In this document: positions 45,701-56,034 of the stretch, one piece after another
Layout: each line of letters begins with the position of its first letter
Position numbering within the stretch: the stretch's first letter is position 1
From: Chlorophyllum brunneum
Lineage: Eukaryota > Basidiomycota > Agaricomycetes > Agaricales > Agaricaceae
Direction: 5' to 3'
Assembly (NCBI GenBank): GCA_963576785.1
Contig: OY756141.1
Location: forward strand, 558,001-622,000
DNA: 64,000 nt
The notes under the pieces: model-generated
What the model was told of the DNA's origin: nothing
The model's input: the letters and a program-made list of their open reading frames with translations, nothing else
Databases searched by the model: none
Made by a program: the position numbers and the translations under genes

Positions 45701-45788
45701 GGGCATCCTGAAGCCTTCTAGACCAGAACGCATAGTTCTTAGGCCCATTAAGCTTAGGTAAACCAGCGACGATATTATTGGTAGACAT
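39762..45788 (-). CDS. Copia C2 gag-pol polyprotein, 2008 aa, with a large unexplained insert
   Basis: Copia polyproteins are usually around 1300-1500 residues; this one has about 500 more. Residues ~1-240: UBN2-like gag (YAFWSRRLQDALTL), ending in NCFHPGGD without a complete CCHC knuckle. Residues ~275-750: a basic and Pro-rich region (QKKKKKPKKRQGK; FTGPGLTPFDLMRRMDA; PGCTCEGHTRVSKW; MHHVVKIPSMDSVARGD) of unknown origin and visibly higher GC. Protease WLLDSGASCHYT (~787). GAG_pre-integrase HARLGHPSN..CDGCAKGKMH (~934). Integrase core from HSDLVEL (~996) with CTDRGGEYA. RT from WWKACLEELNSL (~1514), YVDDSMF (~1693). RNase H SDSDWAGD (~1861) and ALSSTKAEYMAL. No stop or frameshift throughout. 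The ATG at 45788 follows a 159-bp leader (45789-45947). Confidence 0.92.
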   Translation of the reverse strand: MSTNNIVAGLPKLNGPKNYAFWSRRLQDALTLISVTGSDQSGWTVTDQDLSPANPTTLTEEDRRREQLRGQALAVINGTLPDSLLLHGHDAPGFLWNDLKTRFGTPSPAAVYSILQRMLRKHISGNQDPAMDLAELRTMASQLETAKVKLPEVLGAMIALNALLPDWNAVAQTTLANNYDVVDMTWEVVQQAINAEWSRREGSRPNMSNPQASFAATANYQTRPQGNFPRTRPGPPWNCFHPGGDTRAQPARGPRHPANPSGQPPQPSPPSPTWINVQKKKKKPKKRQGKPQAHMAEAMAGFAAAMEPAVRRFTGPGLTPFDLMRRMDAPRPVPAPAPPTTRVLVSERPKPLTWVNPKKVQQARENARAELEKKVRAEARNLCFTALLENSLRIQQVITWRDRVTGPSPMQMAKKRALDRYDRRMHEVSHPRAPKGRSVTPPGVPSVPSGHPPGCTCEGHTRVSKWFTKHSNPDINATCVRFSFLLPHDSPHALLISPKFGNKLNLVMHHVVKIPSMDSVARGDSLEPGEVRPYYLPPPEEIVALAVRTYEEEFPPLLRTSPPTERFQSKRFSLTQKNKTADRRPATLSVLVDEAFKRLESEKEVDDLMALAQDVAYDIRDPRNPANVAGPSSGTLPKSPKSEPFASAPQSEVSLGLSSTDYGSDFKKKGGAGYVINSISDTLTNPDTQSCHQYADWPSSQEEGQGQGERTSGAGHVNTQSGSLGSHNHVFSLCESIKEKCFNTSQFSCFSTRMPNQYLRVPDQFRSRSQSNDQSIMPLEEYSDVWLLDSGASCHYTPYAEDFINFEELEVSIPIKTVGAQSPYLNAVGLGAVMLKHRVYNGKTDSVQPTQILIYLVFLLKGTSERLMSVGQLCQDGKTVRTDANESVVVDSKGNAILQAYPSASRNTTLHFVNTKIVHSEQAAMTADPIVGYKVVHARLGHPSNCILNHFEKNTIGFTPVRIPEQKPVCDGCAKGKMHQKPFRENPTRAKCPFKRIHSDLVELPILSYHKFKWVMTIMDDFSSHGWIRFLHKKSEAAEEMKNFIALIQTQYETKLKYLCTDRGGEYATDELQSHLHSLGIIHETSAPHIHQQNGRAERLNRTLMDKAEAMRHHACIPDGWWEFSIDHAIHIYNKTPVSRLMWKTPYEVLNQKIPDISKERVFGYGAYVFLPKEIRDNKLTAKSELMIFLGWTSDRKNYRFMRHLNGNVIYTSPTAVFSEEHFPKCVGKKREERMNQPSSSTSRSTPSEVIVFHAPDPSTGLPIDKPPSPIPRTSTGSSPEDRTYRSVHGRIPTPFPEPKKNKGKGKAPNIDTDVQEEWDGIVQNILFPPREAQTPEDDDSDGLSYADPPNHPEGLNDPPSQRDDPDVQPFIPYTPVEDDRDAGPSVPRGHSDQIPVPEIPQRPQRTRKVPECPGNFYGSTKHPTKILQEYEMFQPPKSKLTSSTSRLVRQIRSEASKPGIIDRRSQHEASTLEDLCREGGVGMIDYLCAQKVESPLVPISFKDLNRLPSEEKSKWWKACLEELNSLKERHVYDLAKLPPGRKAVKNRWVFTPKSDGRYRARLVAKGFSQIEGIDYDELFSPVVRYETTRLIFAVAALNDWEMLSLDVKTAYLYGKLDEELYMELPEGFNTGRGNLVWKLNRAIYGLKQSGRQWWKELTKSMTDLGFVRSKLDAGVYYYYNPETKELIIALVYVDDSMFVGIRGSRLLYEKRALFMKKWECRDLGPTKEFLGMKISRNPINRSITLDQMDYLGKVLDRFNIIGKEEIPLPNGFIFESNAGKVTPDFIKRYQQLVGSVMYLMIGSRPDIAFATVKLSQHMTNPTKAHYNAGLHLLKYLNATRKYRITYNGSSMQGLNAFSDSDWAGDPISRKSVTGYFCLLASGAIAWLSRKQKTVALSSTKAEYMALSDCSQQLVWTVNLLEEIGIQSLAPYLFGDNEGSIFWAKNPVTEKRSKHVDVKYHYIRDLVEDGKIEIFSVKGTENPADILTKNLDKIKFNLFRPRLGLTFE
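43553..43574. repeat. 22-bp perfect palindrome in copia C2
   Basis: Two 10-bp arms (GAGAAGTGTT and its complement) around two bases, inside the polyprotein ORF at the insert/protease border, about 25-30 bp upstream of an in-frame ATG (MPNQYLRVPDQF). It is conserved in C1 (14784-14805) although that copy is decayed. Confidence 0.7.
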
Positions 45789-45947
45789 AATATCTTCGTC
45801 GAGTGTATTTCTTTCTAGAAGAAAATTCTCGTATCAGCAATGATCAAATACAAGGATAACTCTGTCAGGTGAAGCCCTATCATCCTATCTCGGTTAGAGG
45901 GGATGATAATGGTTTAACCATTGGTAAGGCTACCGGGGCCCATAACC

Positions 45948-46519
45948 TGTTGAGGAAACGACCGTAATGAGTTGTTTGCTGGGGGCAGCAGTAAACGCAG
46001 TGGGAGAGAACATAGGGTCTACTCACCGAGATAATAAGCTTCTATCTGATACCTGTAGTAAGGTAATTCGGATAGACAGATATTATTGATAAAGCGATCA
46101 ACATCAGTTGAATAGAGGCTAAAGTCAATGAGATCGGTTGAGGTGTTGTACTCAAGGAGATAGGCAATGATGAAGAAGTTGTTCGATTGAACAAGATACA
46201 GAACTTAGGTCTGCTACATGGGGTTTATATACATATTGTAACATAGACGAGTCATACTACATAAAATACTAGCATTGCATGGATTGTTCCTTATGACTCC
46301 CTTTAACTGTGGTGTAGTGCCTGCGGAGTACTGCGGAACTTAGTATCTAGTCATTGGTACTATGTAGAATAATCTATCAAGTACTTATGACTCTCATCGT
46401 ATGCAGAGCAACTCATAGGAAGTTACTACGGAATGAAGTTACTGGAAAGTAACGGATCAATCTATTATTAGAATAATGACTTCATAATCTATTTCTAGAA
46501 TATGTCCGAAACTTCAACA
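45948..46519 (-). repeat. 5' LTR of copia C2
   Basis: 572 bp; the TATA-like motif is on the minus strand near 46225-46235. It faces away from the downstream G gene. Confidence 0.95.
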
Positions 46520-46524
46520 GATAA

Positions 46525-47796
46525 CAATCAACACTAATTTTTCTAATGTTGGTGCTGTGGAGGCTTCCTTAAGCAGTGTTCCGCCATTTCCTGCCATTGT
46601 ACGGGGAAGTTCTTGGTTGATGGTGCAGTATCTGCAGCCTCAACACCAGTTTCTGGAATAAGTGATACTAGTGAAACCAGGAGAAAGAAACATCCTCATT
46701 CTGCCCTTCATGGTCGCCTGTCTAAGCTAGAACCTTGTTTTATCACACGTACTTCCCACTTCTCACACGAGAAGGCCCACTGGATAAGTGCAGTTCGTGG
46801 AGATTCTGTTCGCAAAAGAAGAGTGGTATGTTCATCTCTCTGTGACTGCTATTTTCAACCATGTTTATATTTGCCCTATAATTCCAGGAAGAGCACCTGA
46901 GAGGTTTGCAGGTTGTTCCCCAGTATTTCACCTTGAACCATGTGAGCAACCTCACGAATTGTGATAATTGACAAATTTCTCCCAATATACTCCAATTTCT
47001 GATTAATGTTTCTGCAATGAAGTGGACCGAGCTGTTCACACCTCCCTTGATAATTATGCTTTCATTGCAGTTACCGGAACACAAAACACCCTAGATTACC
47101 TCATTGAATTAGTCAAGAAATCTAGGATGGACTGGTATGGTAGCTCAGCTTCAGGGACTCGGTGGCCACCGGGGCAGCAGGTTTCGAAAGCTGGGTATTT
47201 CCTGAGGGTAACGTGTTTGAACACCACCGAGTCTCTTCCCCAAACTGACTCATAACTGGCAGGGGCATGGGAATCGGTTCACGCCTGAGTACGAACTCGT
47301 ACTATTGCATGCAGAACAATTTTTACCTGCTATAAACGCTCTCAAGGTTCATGACGTACAGGAGAATGGTTCAGTCATTGCCAGACTGTACGCACCCGGG
47401 GAGGGTCGTGATCTACAAGAAATCCTGCGCGATGGTAATCTCAATGAAGGCACAATCATTAAACCTGGTTCAGGAGATTATCTACCTTGCTTCCGTGCTC
47501 CCTATCGGACCCCATACGAGAAGAAACTGAACCCATTTCTAGTCATCATGAATGCCGAGATCAAATTTAGACGATTCGGAAGACAGCGGTCTGAGCTTCC
47601 TAAACTGTCTCCCCGTACAACCAAGCTCATCAGGAAGACACATGACCTTGTAAATCTGCTTTACGGGGAATACCCCGTTTTCCAGCCTGGTCAGACGGAC
47701 GAGGATATGGACACAGAGGACACAAAGAATGAACCGGATACATTGGAGGACAAAGACAAGACCCCGAAGTCCCTCAAGCGAAAGCGGGACATATAA
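46525..47796 (+). CDS. G family protein, copy 2 (5' end displaced by copia C2)
   Basis: Product not recognised. Splice model: exon 1 ending at 46825, exon 2 46888-46960, exon 3 47023-47207, exon 4 47263-47796; introns 62, 62 and 55 nt with GTATGT, GTGATA and GTAACG donors and CTGAC before the last acceptor. Frames join cleanly. Exon 1 has EPCFITRTSHFSHEKAHWIS; exon 3 LDNYAFIAVTGTQNTLDYLI; exon 4 YELVLLHAEQF, then NPFLVIMNAEIKF, and an acidic/basic tail ending KSLKRKRDI, a possible nuclear signal. Intron positions 1-3 and several blocks match the F1 family, so F1 and G are ancient paralogues. The first codon is not visible: the frame is open upstream to 46547 without a convincing ATG, so upstream exons may lie across the transposons. 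The gene may be a pseudogene for that reason. Confidence 0.65.
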
Positions 47797-49126
47797 CTAT
47801 CTTTCTGCAGTTAGGCACAGAGGAATAAGAGAAGGATGCTTAGTCGATACCGGTAGAAGGTGTCCCCAAATAATCCAGTATTAATCTGTCACGAACCAGA
47901 AACAAGGATAACTGTTAGGAAACAAAGCACATCCGTTCGAGACGATATATCACAACCAGCGCAGTTTTCTAGAAACCCACGGTAGGTATATTCAGTAGCT
48001 ATTGTTGAATGATATATCTGTGAAATGTTTGTGAAGGAATTTGGCAGAGAACTCAAATTAGATAGCGACCGGTGACCCCCGGACTAGCATTTTGCTTTAG
48101 TTCACTCACCGAAGCTGAGAACGATTAGAACCATGTGGGTCAACGATCTGGTTTCCAACAAAGACGACTGGACTCCGGCTGGAAGGGACCGTAATCTATA
48201 AAGCATCCCCCCTCCTCATCCAAAGAGCTGCCGTTATGCGAGCAAGAAATTACTGGGAGCGAGCCTTCAGGTTTTCAAATCTTTATGAACTATGCTTTAC
48301 AAACTTCATTTTTGTGAGATTGCTTCCGCCAACTGTTCGACAGCCGGCTCAGAATGGATGAGTAGATTCATATGCTGACAAAAAATAGATTTATGACCCG
48401 AAATGGTCATAAGAAGTAGACATTAAAAGTGAGTGTGTGAAGATATTTGACGTTTTTTGTTTGTCTCCAAGCTACACGGAAGACGCGGACGCGGACCTGA
48501 CTAGATGCAATGGCACTTGAATGTTCCTGAGAGAACGCTGTCCACAGATCAGCCCACCCGTGCTATGTATTTGATCATCACAAACTCCTAAGCGTTAGCG
48601 ATTTTCTCAGCCCAAATGTTGATCATCAATGGATCAGTGTTTGAGGAGATATCTTGTTCCACGCATTAATTACCCACATGCGGCCTGGCGCTGGCTCACA
48701 GACGGATATGCTGTGCTTTTACAAGATAGTCCCGAGCTAGACGTAAATTTTTTGGCGGGCGCATCTCATTTCTGTGTTCGATGGGGACGTTTACGTTCAG
48801 GCGGCTGGAAGCAGATGGTCGAAATACCCGGACAATATTCTACGCCAACACAACATGGTGATGTATTGTACATCAAATACGGGGGAAACGGGGTGGACGA
48901 GAGGACGGAACGGAGGTGGAGAGGTGGGAAGATGGGTGAACAGGGTTGGGATGGAGCCAAACACCTGCAAACGGGCAAACGGAGGTTGTTTCTATTGACG
49001 ACAAGGAGTTGTGAAGAATCATTTCTGTGTTTGATGTCCATCTCTCTCTAACTCACCCACCTTCCGTCCGCTGCTGCTGGTCGCAGGCTCGTCTGGTTGC
49101 CTTTCCGACCGCTCATAGCTTCCTGA
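47797..49126. other. Intergenic region between G copy 2 and the Ser/Pro-rich gene
   Basis: No supported gene. One 140-codon plus-strand frame (48629-49051) has no recognisable motif and no splice support. The last few hundred bases should hold the promoter, and possibly a 5' exon, of the next gene. Confidence 0.4.
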
Positions 49127-52100
49127 ATGTCCGTCTTCTTCACCCGTTCACTGTCCAGCCACTTACAACTCGTTTCTCTCAGGTCATCTTCGAGGGTGCA
49201 GGCCCCGCCCGTAAACCTCAAGGAGCGCATTGCAGCACTCCAACAACGAACAAATGCAACCACTTCCACCACTTCTCCGTCCCCCTCTACCCCCAATATA
49301 TCCTCACAAACTGTCCCACTTCCCCCGACAGGTCATTCCTCGTCTAATACGACCAGCAATCTCCGCGAAAAGATTGCTCGTTTCGAAAAGAAAGGCGGTG
49401 TCCCCGTTCCTCGAGGTAGTTTCGGCCTAGGGGCACCACCACCTACAGATGGTCACCCACGACGCCAAGGTGAACTATACGGCAATAGAATTCCACAACC
49501 TCTTCGTGTTGTTAGTGGACCTGCGCATGCACCTGGTTCAGGTTCAAGCGCGCATCAACGTGCCCAGTCGCCGCTAGGTATGGGTGCGGCCGGGGACAAG
49601 CGACGTTCGTTTTCGTTGTCGAATGTTAACGTTATGATGTCCTCGGATTACTCTGAGAGTGGTGTTGGGACGCCGTTAACCTCCCCTTCACTTTCTTCTC
49701 CACCTTCTTCGCCTGGTTTCGCCCCAGATATGGTTGCTATGGATGGTATACCCCGGATTCCGACAATACCCTCACCACCTTCGACGTTCGCGACCGCACT
49801 TGAGTTTGCGCGGTCTGTGGAGAAAGCGACGCTCCATGATTCTGTGTCGATACCCGTTTTGCCTGATGAGGCTGTGGATCAGCATGAGCATCTACATGAA
49901 CTACATCATCAGTCACCTCCCGCTCCTCCGCTCCCTGCGATTGTAGTTTCCCTTGGCGAGGATGATATCCTAGCTGAGTCTATGGGACTTCCCTCAGTGG
50001 AGGAGGAAGAAGCCCACGTTGCAGCTATCGAGGAAACTGATCGAGAGACCACACTCACCGCAAGGGATGATGACGCTCCTTCACCTCATCAGGATTCACT
50101 CGATCACCATTGTGAAGAAGCAGCACCCGTAATCCCCGATCTCCCAGCTACACTCGTTCCCCCATCCCCGGATAAAACTACCATCAGCCAAGTTGATGAC
50201 GTTCCACAAGACTCATCCTTGTCGCCTTTGTTTTCTACTCCTACCGATTTAAATACCTCGCCAGCTCCACCCCCCGTCTCATCGACACACAAGATTCTTC
50301 TCCGAGCTGCCGGTCTCGGCAGTCCACCAACGGACGCTGTTCAACAGCGTACGCCGGGCATAACATCAGAATTGGTGTTGAGTGATGTTGAGGGTAGTGG
50401 CACCACTTTTTCGCCTATTGTGGGTATTGCTCTTGAGTCACCTGAACCTCATTCTGGGGTGGCGACGTCGTTGGCTCAGGTGGCTGAAGAGGTTTCCCAA
50501 ATGAAGGATACAGCAGAGATAGAGGTGGAGGCGGATCCAGATATCCGACCAGAAACAAAGGTGGAAGTAAGGAGCAAGAGACCGTCTCCCCCGGCTTTGG
50601 CTCTCGAAATGGATGATGTCACCGTAACCCCTTCCCCGACCGTTGATAGTGAAGCTATTCAGTCTTCACAGCACCAACGAGATGCAGAAGAGGATTCCGA
50701 GAAAGCTATCCAAAACGTCCAACAGCCCTTCATCAACACTGAATCCTCACCTTCAAATGCTGCGGCTGTAGATGATAAACCCCCCTCATCCCCAACCACG
50801 CCTCACGCCCCACACGCCCCCCTTCCAAACACTCAGGACTTCACCCCATCATATCCCCCCACACCTTCCTCACTCGCACCTCCTCAGTCATTGAATGGAA
50901 CACCAGTCCGTCCAGTGAGCATGATTGAATTCAGCCCGAGTCCGAGTCATGTCGAATTCGCGCATAGAGTGACACCACCGACGAGTCGTGGTGTACCGGT
51001 CTTCTTTCCATCTACAGATCCGGTCAGTGCGAATGGATTGACGAGAAAGTCGGATTTGGTTTATTACCCGCCTACTCCGCCCGATAAGAAATTCGAATTC
51101 GAGATTGATTACCAAGGAGAAAATTTGAGGGTGCCACGGAAAGAGGAGGAGGGCGAGCGTGGTTCAGTGACAATCATTCATCAACGGTCGGATTCTGCCA
51201 TGCGTCAGACTTCTTCGGCGTTCAGAGCTGTCGTGCATAACAAGATACGTGAAATCCCACCCGTAATTAATCATGGACCTCTCGTCCCCCAAACACCTCA
51301 AATCAGAAGAACAGCCTCTGCACTCCCCCTAACTAATGACACCCCCATCACCTACAATTCCTCAGGTCTCCCAGTGATCCCACCAAGTCCAGGGTTTACC
51401 GAACTCGCAGACCTGTTGCAGAGTACAGTCTTACTTGAACAAACACTCGAGAAGGGAGCTTTGCCTACAGAACCTACAACTTTGTCTTCTGGCGTACCGT
51501 CTACGATCAATAATGACGACTATGGCGATATTAGTCGCGAAATTGTCACGAGACGCGCCGACGGAGTAGAGGTGAGGAGGTTATCGAGGGATGAGGCAGA
51601 GGAGAATAAGAGGACGTTGGCAAAATTACAAGCGAAGCGAGAGGAACAGGCGAAGAGCAAGATCAGGAGTACGTTTAGGAATACGTTGGCGAGGGCGAAG
51701 GAGGTTGCTGGTGTGGGAGGTGGTGCGGGTATGACGACTTCAGTGTACGTCGACGGATCTGGTTCGGCCGTGGCGTCTCAACACCAGCACCAGCAACAAC
51801 AGCCACAGCAACAGTTCTACAGTAAACGCTTCAAGTCGCCTTCCGTCCCGTATTTGCTGGATTCTGTCCCCGGAGGTGGGTCAGCCGGCGCTCCTGACGG
51901 ATTGCTAAGATCCAAGACACCAGAAAACCAAATTGGAACAGCCAAACCCGCAAGTTTGACCAGCAAATCCCCGAAATCGCGATTCCCGAGTTTCCGTCGT
52001 CTAGCATCATCGTCTAAATCCTCTTCATCTAGTAAAGAGGGATATGGCCATGGACATACGAGGAATAGTGTTTCGACGTCCTCGGAGATTTCGTCAGAGG

Positions 52101-53189
52101 ATTCTGCGCCGACTGCCGTGACGCCCCCGGATTTAGCTTCGGAGTTTGGTGAGAGTGTGAAGGGAGGAAGTACTGGTGGTGGGTTGCCGTGGCCTTCGGT
52201 TTCGCCGTCGAAGAAGGGGAAGGACGGGACGAGTAATATTGCGAGGGCTGCGACGTTTGCGGGGAAGATGTGGCAACGTGCGAGAACGAAGAGCGGGGCG
52301 AGTACGTTGAGTGTACATAGTTCCGTTGGTGAGTATACGTTGTGTTCTTACTCTATTTTGGGATCCTGACCTTTGAGTGCCAGGACGGATGAGTAGCGAA
52401 TTTCCACCTGCGCTGCCGCCTTTACCGAATATTGTCGTCCCTTTGGGCGATTCGCAAAATAAGGATGCCTTTATTCAACCACCTGCAAGGACGACATCAC
52501 TCAATCCACGTTTACCACAACCTCCAGAGTCTCCCGCACTTCCACCACTCCCGCCTAAATCCCCCGACATCTCGCTCTCACTTTCGTTCGACCTTGAAGA
52601 GAGCAGATCATCAACGCCAGTCCAACAGTTCAATCACTTTTCACTGGATGCGCCTTCGAGTCAATATACCCCCCACGTGCGAAGACGAATGGACACTACC
52701 CCACCGTCAAACATGGGTTCAATCCGCCCCGTATCATGGGTTTCTGTATCTTCGGCCAATTCAAACCCGAATTCGTCGTTATTAGATTCAGAACTTTTCG
52801 ACGCATTCCCTTCTGTACCTGAAAATCACCCTTTGGTTCTCCCCCCTAATTCATACTCTTACCCTTATTCACAACCACGTTCGACTCCATCCCCACCATC
52901 TTCCGCGTCATCGTCGCCTTCTTTACCGTTTTTGCCATCGCCGAAACGCGGCGCGCAAGGAACGGGGATGATACAGTCGTTTGATGCAGGGTTGCTTTCG
53001 TCTGCCACGCATTTGACTGCTGGTGTACCTTCTGATGGTGCATTTTTGGCACCAAATTCGGCTTCGAGCGAGGGTTTTTTGCCGCTTGTGAGTCCGTATA
53101 GTCCACCCGAGCACGCTCAGAATACCGGTCGTGTGTTTCTGTCGCATGTGAATATGAATGGGAGGAATGGTGTACCACCGTCGAGATAA
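49127..53189 (+). CDS. Large Ser/Pro-rich protein, mostly disordered, unknown function
   Basis: Exon 49127-52328 and exon 52384-53189 joined across a 55-nt intron (GTGAGT...CTGACC...CAG, phase 1) give 1335 codons. The start at 49127 is the first ATG, but an AG just before QAPPVNLKERIAALQQR suggests a spliced 5' exon; the N-terminus is uncertain. The protein is dominated by Ser, Pro, Thr and acidic stretches. Two ordered-looking parts: the N-terminal NLKERIAALQQR and NLREKIARFEKKGG helices, and a basic helix around residues ~815-865 (RRLSRDEAEENKRTLAKLQAK and onward). A HQHQQQQPQQQ run occurs near residue 890. No enzyme motif, signal peptide or membrane segment. A scaffold or cytoskeleton/polarity role would be a guess. 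Parts of it or its 3' flank recur at 19.5 kb and 58.3 kb. Confidence 0.7.
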
Positions 53190-54844
53190 CCTGGTAGTAA
53201 GATGGTGGTTAGAGTTGCTTGATCCTCGTATTTATGCTTTTACTACCAGCTTAGAAATTGCTTTCTGCATTTTTCTTCTTTCCCCTCCTTTCCTCATCAC
53301 TTCTTTGTTTTTTGGAGAAATCACTCACTCATTCACTTATCTCTCCTTTTGCTAGGTGTCTGTCTCTGTTTACTGCATCTTACCTCTTACGTCCCTACAT
53401 ACACATACATACTTAGTTACTTTTTGTCAAGCCTAGTCTCTTTTTATCAAGGCGGTGTCCTTGGTTGATTTCAATATCAAATTTGTTTCGACCTTTTCAT
53501 GCATTCTCTTGGAATTCAATAGTTTGTTATTTGCATATTGGCTCCCTATATTTGAAACCAATTGGGTGAAGTGTTCTTTTGCAAACTGATAAACGGAAGC
53601 TCACTCGTGTATGATGGTGGATTAAGAACCCCTTGACCGAAGCTTGTAACCCATGGACATACCTCTTAAATGCGTATTCCTCTATTCTTTTCCTGCTAGT
53701 TAGCAGCCGTTTTGGAGTCTTCCGACGTGTTAGGTTCGATGGCATATCGCTCTTGGAATTCATCTCGATCTTTTTTCACGTTCTTCTGTCACCTAGAAAC
53801 AACCCCTGCGAGCGCGGGTTTCCTTGTGGTACGAGGCGAGAAGCCCTGGATTATTAACGTTCGCAGGCCATTAGTTGCCGCTGGTCTTGCATATGAAACC
53901 AAAGTGTGTCTTCTATGTGCTTGGCCATCGCTACAATTCATGACCGATACTAGCCCCTGGTGCTCTGAGAGGTTTGGATCCGTATCGGCTGAGTCCCTAG
54001 CTGGAGCAAAGACCGATGATGAAACAGGTAAGGGTGATTCATGACGCCACCCGTGCAGAGTTTATCTGGTCACCCCGCCAGAAGTGCTGAGAAACATCAC
54101 CAGTGCACTCTCATAAGTCTCTGAAAACTTGCTTGGCCGTGATAGAATTGGCCCCAACAAAGGTATTTTTGTTTCCTAACAGTTATACTCGTTTGTCGTT
54201 CGTGATTGACTACTAATACTGACTGGCAATATCTGGTTGCATCTTCTCCGGGTATCGATTAGGATACACACTTCTCCGGTTTTGTTTCCTCTCTTCTTGA
54301 GACATTATCAATTCACTTTTTGCCTCTTGAGGACCCTTGGGGTCGTGTGTCGTTGTCCTCGGGGATATCCCGCTCTGTCTTCGAGTCCTCCAGGTCACTA
54401 TCCTCCATACTCCCGTTCGCTTGAGACCTAGGCATGAAGTCCTCCTCTCCGTAGTCAAGCAGATTTATAAGGCCATGCGTCTTCTTGATGAGCTCGGCTG
54501 CATGGTGAGAGGATCCGTGTTGTCTCGCAAATCCATTTATAATTATCTATGCGTTGCACCTCGAAGTGACCTCGTACTTCACTTCGTTACAGTTCGTCAA
54601 ACGAACTGTCGACGAAGTGACTAGTTCGACGCCACGAAGATACCGAAGTGACACTTCACTTCACTTCACGGCAACAATAGTCTCATGTGACTTGTTCATA
54701 CATTATATATGGTTTCCGTATTGAGGATTGCTTGAACTCTTTTTATTCCGGTTGTAAGTCAACCTCAATAGCCCAACGTGTTTCAACCATTCAAAACCAT
54801 ATCCTACTCACGTACTCTTATAACGCACCCCACAATTCTCTCCG
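53190..54844. other. 3' flank of the Ser/Pro-rich gene and upstream region of F1b
   Basis: No supported gene. About 53190-54170 is matched by 58340-60180 in blocks (for example ggagaaatcactcattcactta, gcagtcttccgacg(c/t)(a/g)ttaggttcgatg, gattcatgacgccacc, ccccgccagaag), a diverged duplication. The last 60 bp before 54845 carry the F1 leader (tataacgcaccccacaattctctccg). Confidence 0.5.
54579..54620. repeat. Hairpin-forming inverted repeat upstream of F1b
   Basis: Arms TCACTTCGTTACAGTTCGT and ACGAACTGTCGACGAAGTGA pair along nearly their whole length (one 1-nt bulge) with a 3-nt loop. Adjacent sequence repeats the same GAAGTGA/TCACTTC words (54561-54570 and 54643-54668). It could be a remnant of a small inverted-repeat element or a regulatory hairpin. 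Confidence 0.6.
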
Positions 54845-56034
54845 ATGCCAGAAATTTCCTTTAAAACGGCTTCTGGAGAGATACTTGATCTTTTGCGCTC
54901 GAAGAATACCCTTGCCCCCAATCTGAAAGTGGTGGACCCAACCTTCTCACTTTACAACACCTACTGCGTTCCTAGCCACGAACCGTGCCTCATTTCTCGT
55001 CGTGTCCTCAAGCGCATAGCGAAAATAACATTCATGCAGCCCAGCCAATGGGACAAGACTGGACATGATCTTGTATGTAACCTCAATGTTTGCTCCACAA
55101 AATCCTGATGCGCGTTGTCATCAGCTCAAGTATGTTGAAGGCTTAATGGTCGTTGTCGGTGGCTATTTTAAATTCGAACATGCTTCCAATACTGCAAATA
55201 GTGAGTAAACGTCATTGTTTTATTATTACGTGCGGCTACTATGTGATGCAGTTGAACCGGAACTCCTCGAATTGCTTGAAGGAGATCGTCCAATACTTGC
55301 TTTGACATGTTCATCTGCAACGCTTGATGCACTCACTAAAATGATTGCTGAAAATAACGAGTTGCGCTGCCTTATACTCGAGAGCTGGGAATATGATCCG
55401 TATCGTGATATAAAAGTAAGATGTATTCCATATTCTGAGTCACGTTTTGGCACTGATACTCAAGTTACTTTGGCTGAATTAGTTCTTGCACCCTAGTTAT
55501 CAAAACGCAACATTCGAGTTGGTTCTGTTGGACCCTGCTAGATTTCGCGGATGGGAGCTTTCCGTCCGCGATCGTGCAACAGGCAAAGACAAGGACTATG
55601 TTGGCTGTGACGATGGTAGTTTCCAGAAGTCTCCTGGGAACCCCAACTGCTCTCGCATGCCACCCTTCTCCCCATTCAAGCAACGCCCCCATCCAGTGTT
55701 TGAAATCAATCCTTTCCTGGTAGCCCTCAGCGCAGCTCGCACATTCGAGCGTTGTTTCCCTAATCATGGTGCTGTTGCCGACCCGTTCAGTGACTTACCA
55801 GAGTATACACGTTCACTTATAAAGAAGACAATGGAATTAAAGAAAGTCCTGGAATGGAAGCTCAGAGATCAGGATGGTAACATCCCCCTCCGGTATGCTG
55901 GCTGTGGTTCCGGGAGATCCTCTCCTGTTGGTAGGCGTGTGGTAAAACCAAGAGCAGAAAGGGAAGAGGTGATGGCAATGATGGAGGAAGGCCAGAGTAA
56001 AATGTTTGTTCACTACCCTGGTGTACAAAACTAA
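54845..56034 (+). CDS. F1 family protein, copy b (four exons, intact)
   Basis: Product not recognised. Exons 54845-55072, 55125-55200, 55252-55415 and 55483-56034; 339 codons plus stop. Introns of 52, 51 and 67 nt, the same as copies a and c; donors GTATGT, GTGAGT and GTAAGA; CTGAT before TCATCAG in intron 1. The N-terminus (MPEISFKTASGEILDLLRSK) differs from the other copies, while the rest aligns: NLKVVDPTFSLYNTY, EPCLISRRVL, LTCSSATLDALTKM, YQNATFELVLLDPARF, INPFLVALSAARTFE. Four open exons with conserved boundaries suggest a working gene. Only 570 bp separate it from copy c. Confidence 0.75.

Larger units (their letters stand above)
39156..46519 (-). mobile_element. Ty1/copia element C2, apparently intact and young
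   Basis: 7364 bp with 572-bp LTRs at both ends (TGTTGAGG...TTCAACA on the plus strand) and a perfect target duplication gataa (39151-39155, 46520-46524). By eye the LTRs differ at about six positions, all transitions. The internal region carries one uninterrupted 2008-codon ORF. A purine tract lies beside the 3' LTR (complement ctcctccttgctc at 39728-39740). All parts needed for mobility seem present, so it could be active. It landed just upstream of the G gene. Confidence 0.95.

Noticed and set aside
48629..49051. 140-codon plus-strand ORF upstream of the Ser/Pro-rich gene
   Set aside because: No motif, no conserved copy, odd composition; most likely non-coding or 5' leader sequence.
54213..54458. 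81-codon minus-strand ORF rich in Arg/Thr
   Set aside because: No homology, no splice context, no conserved copy in the duplicate at 58-60 kb.
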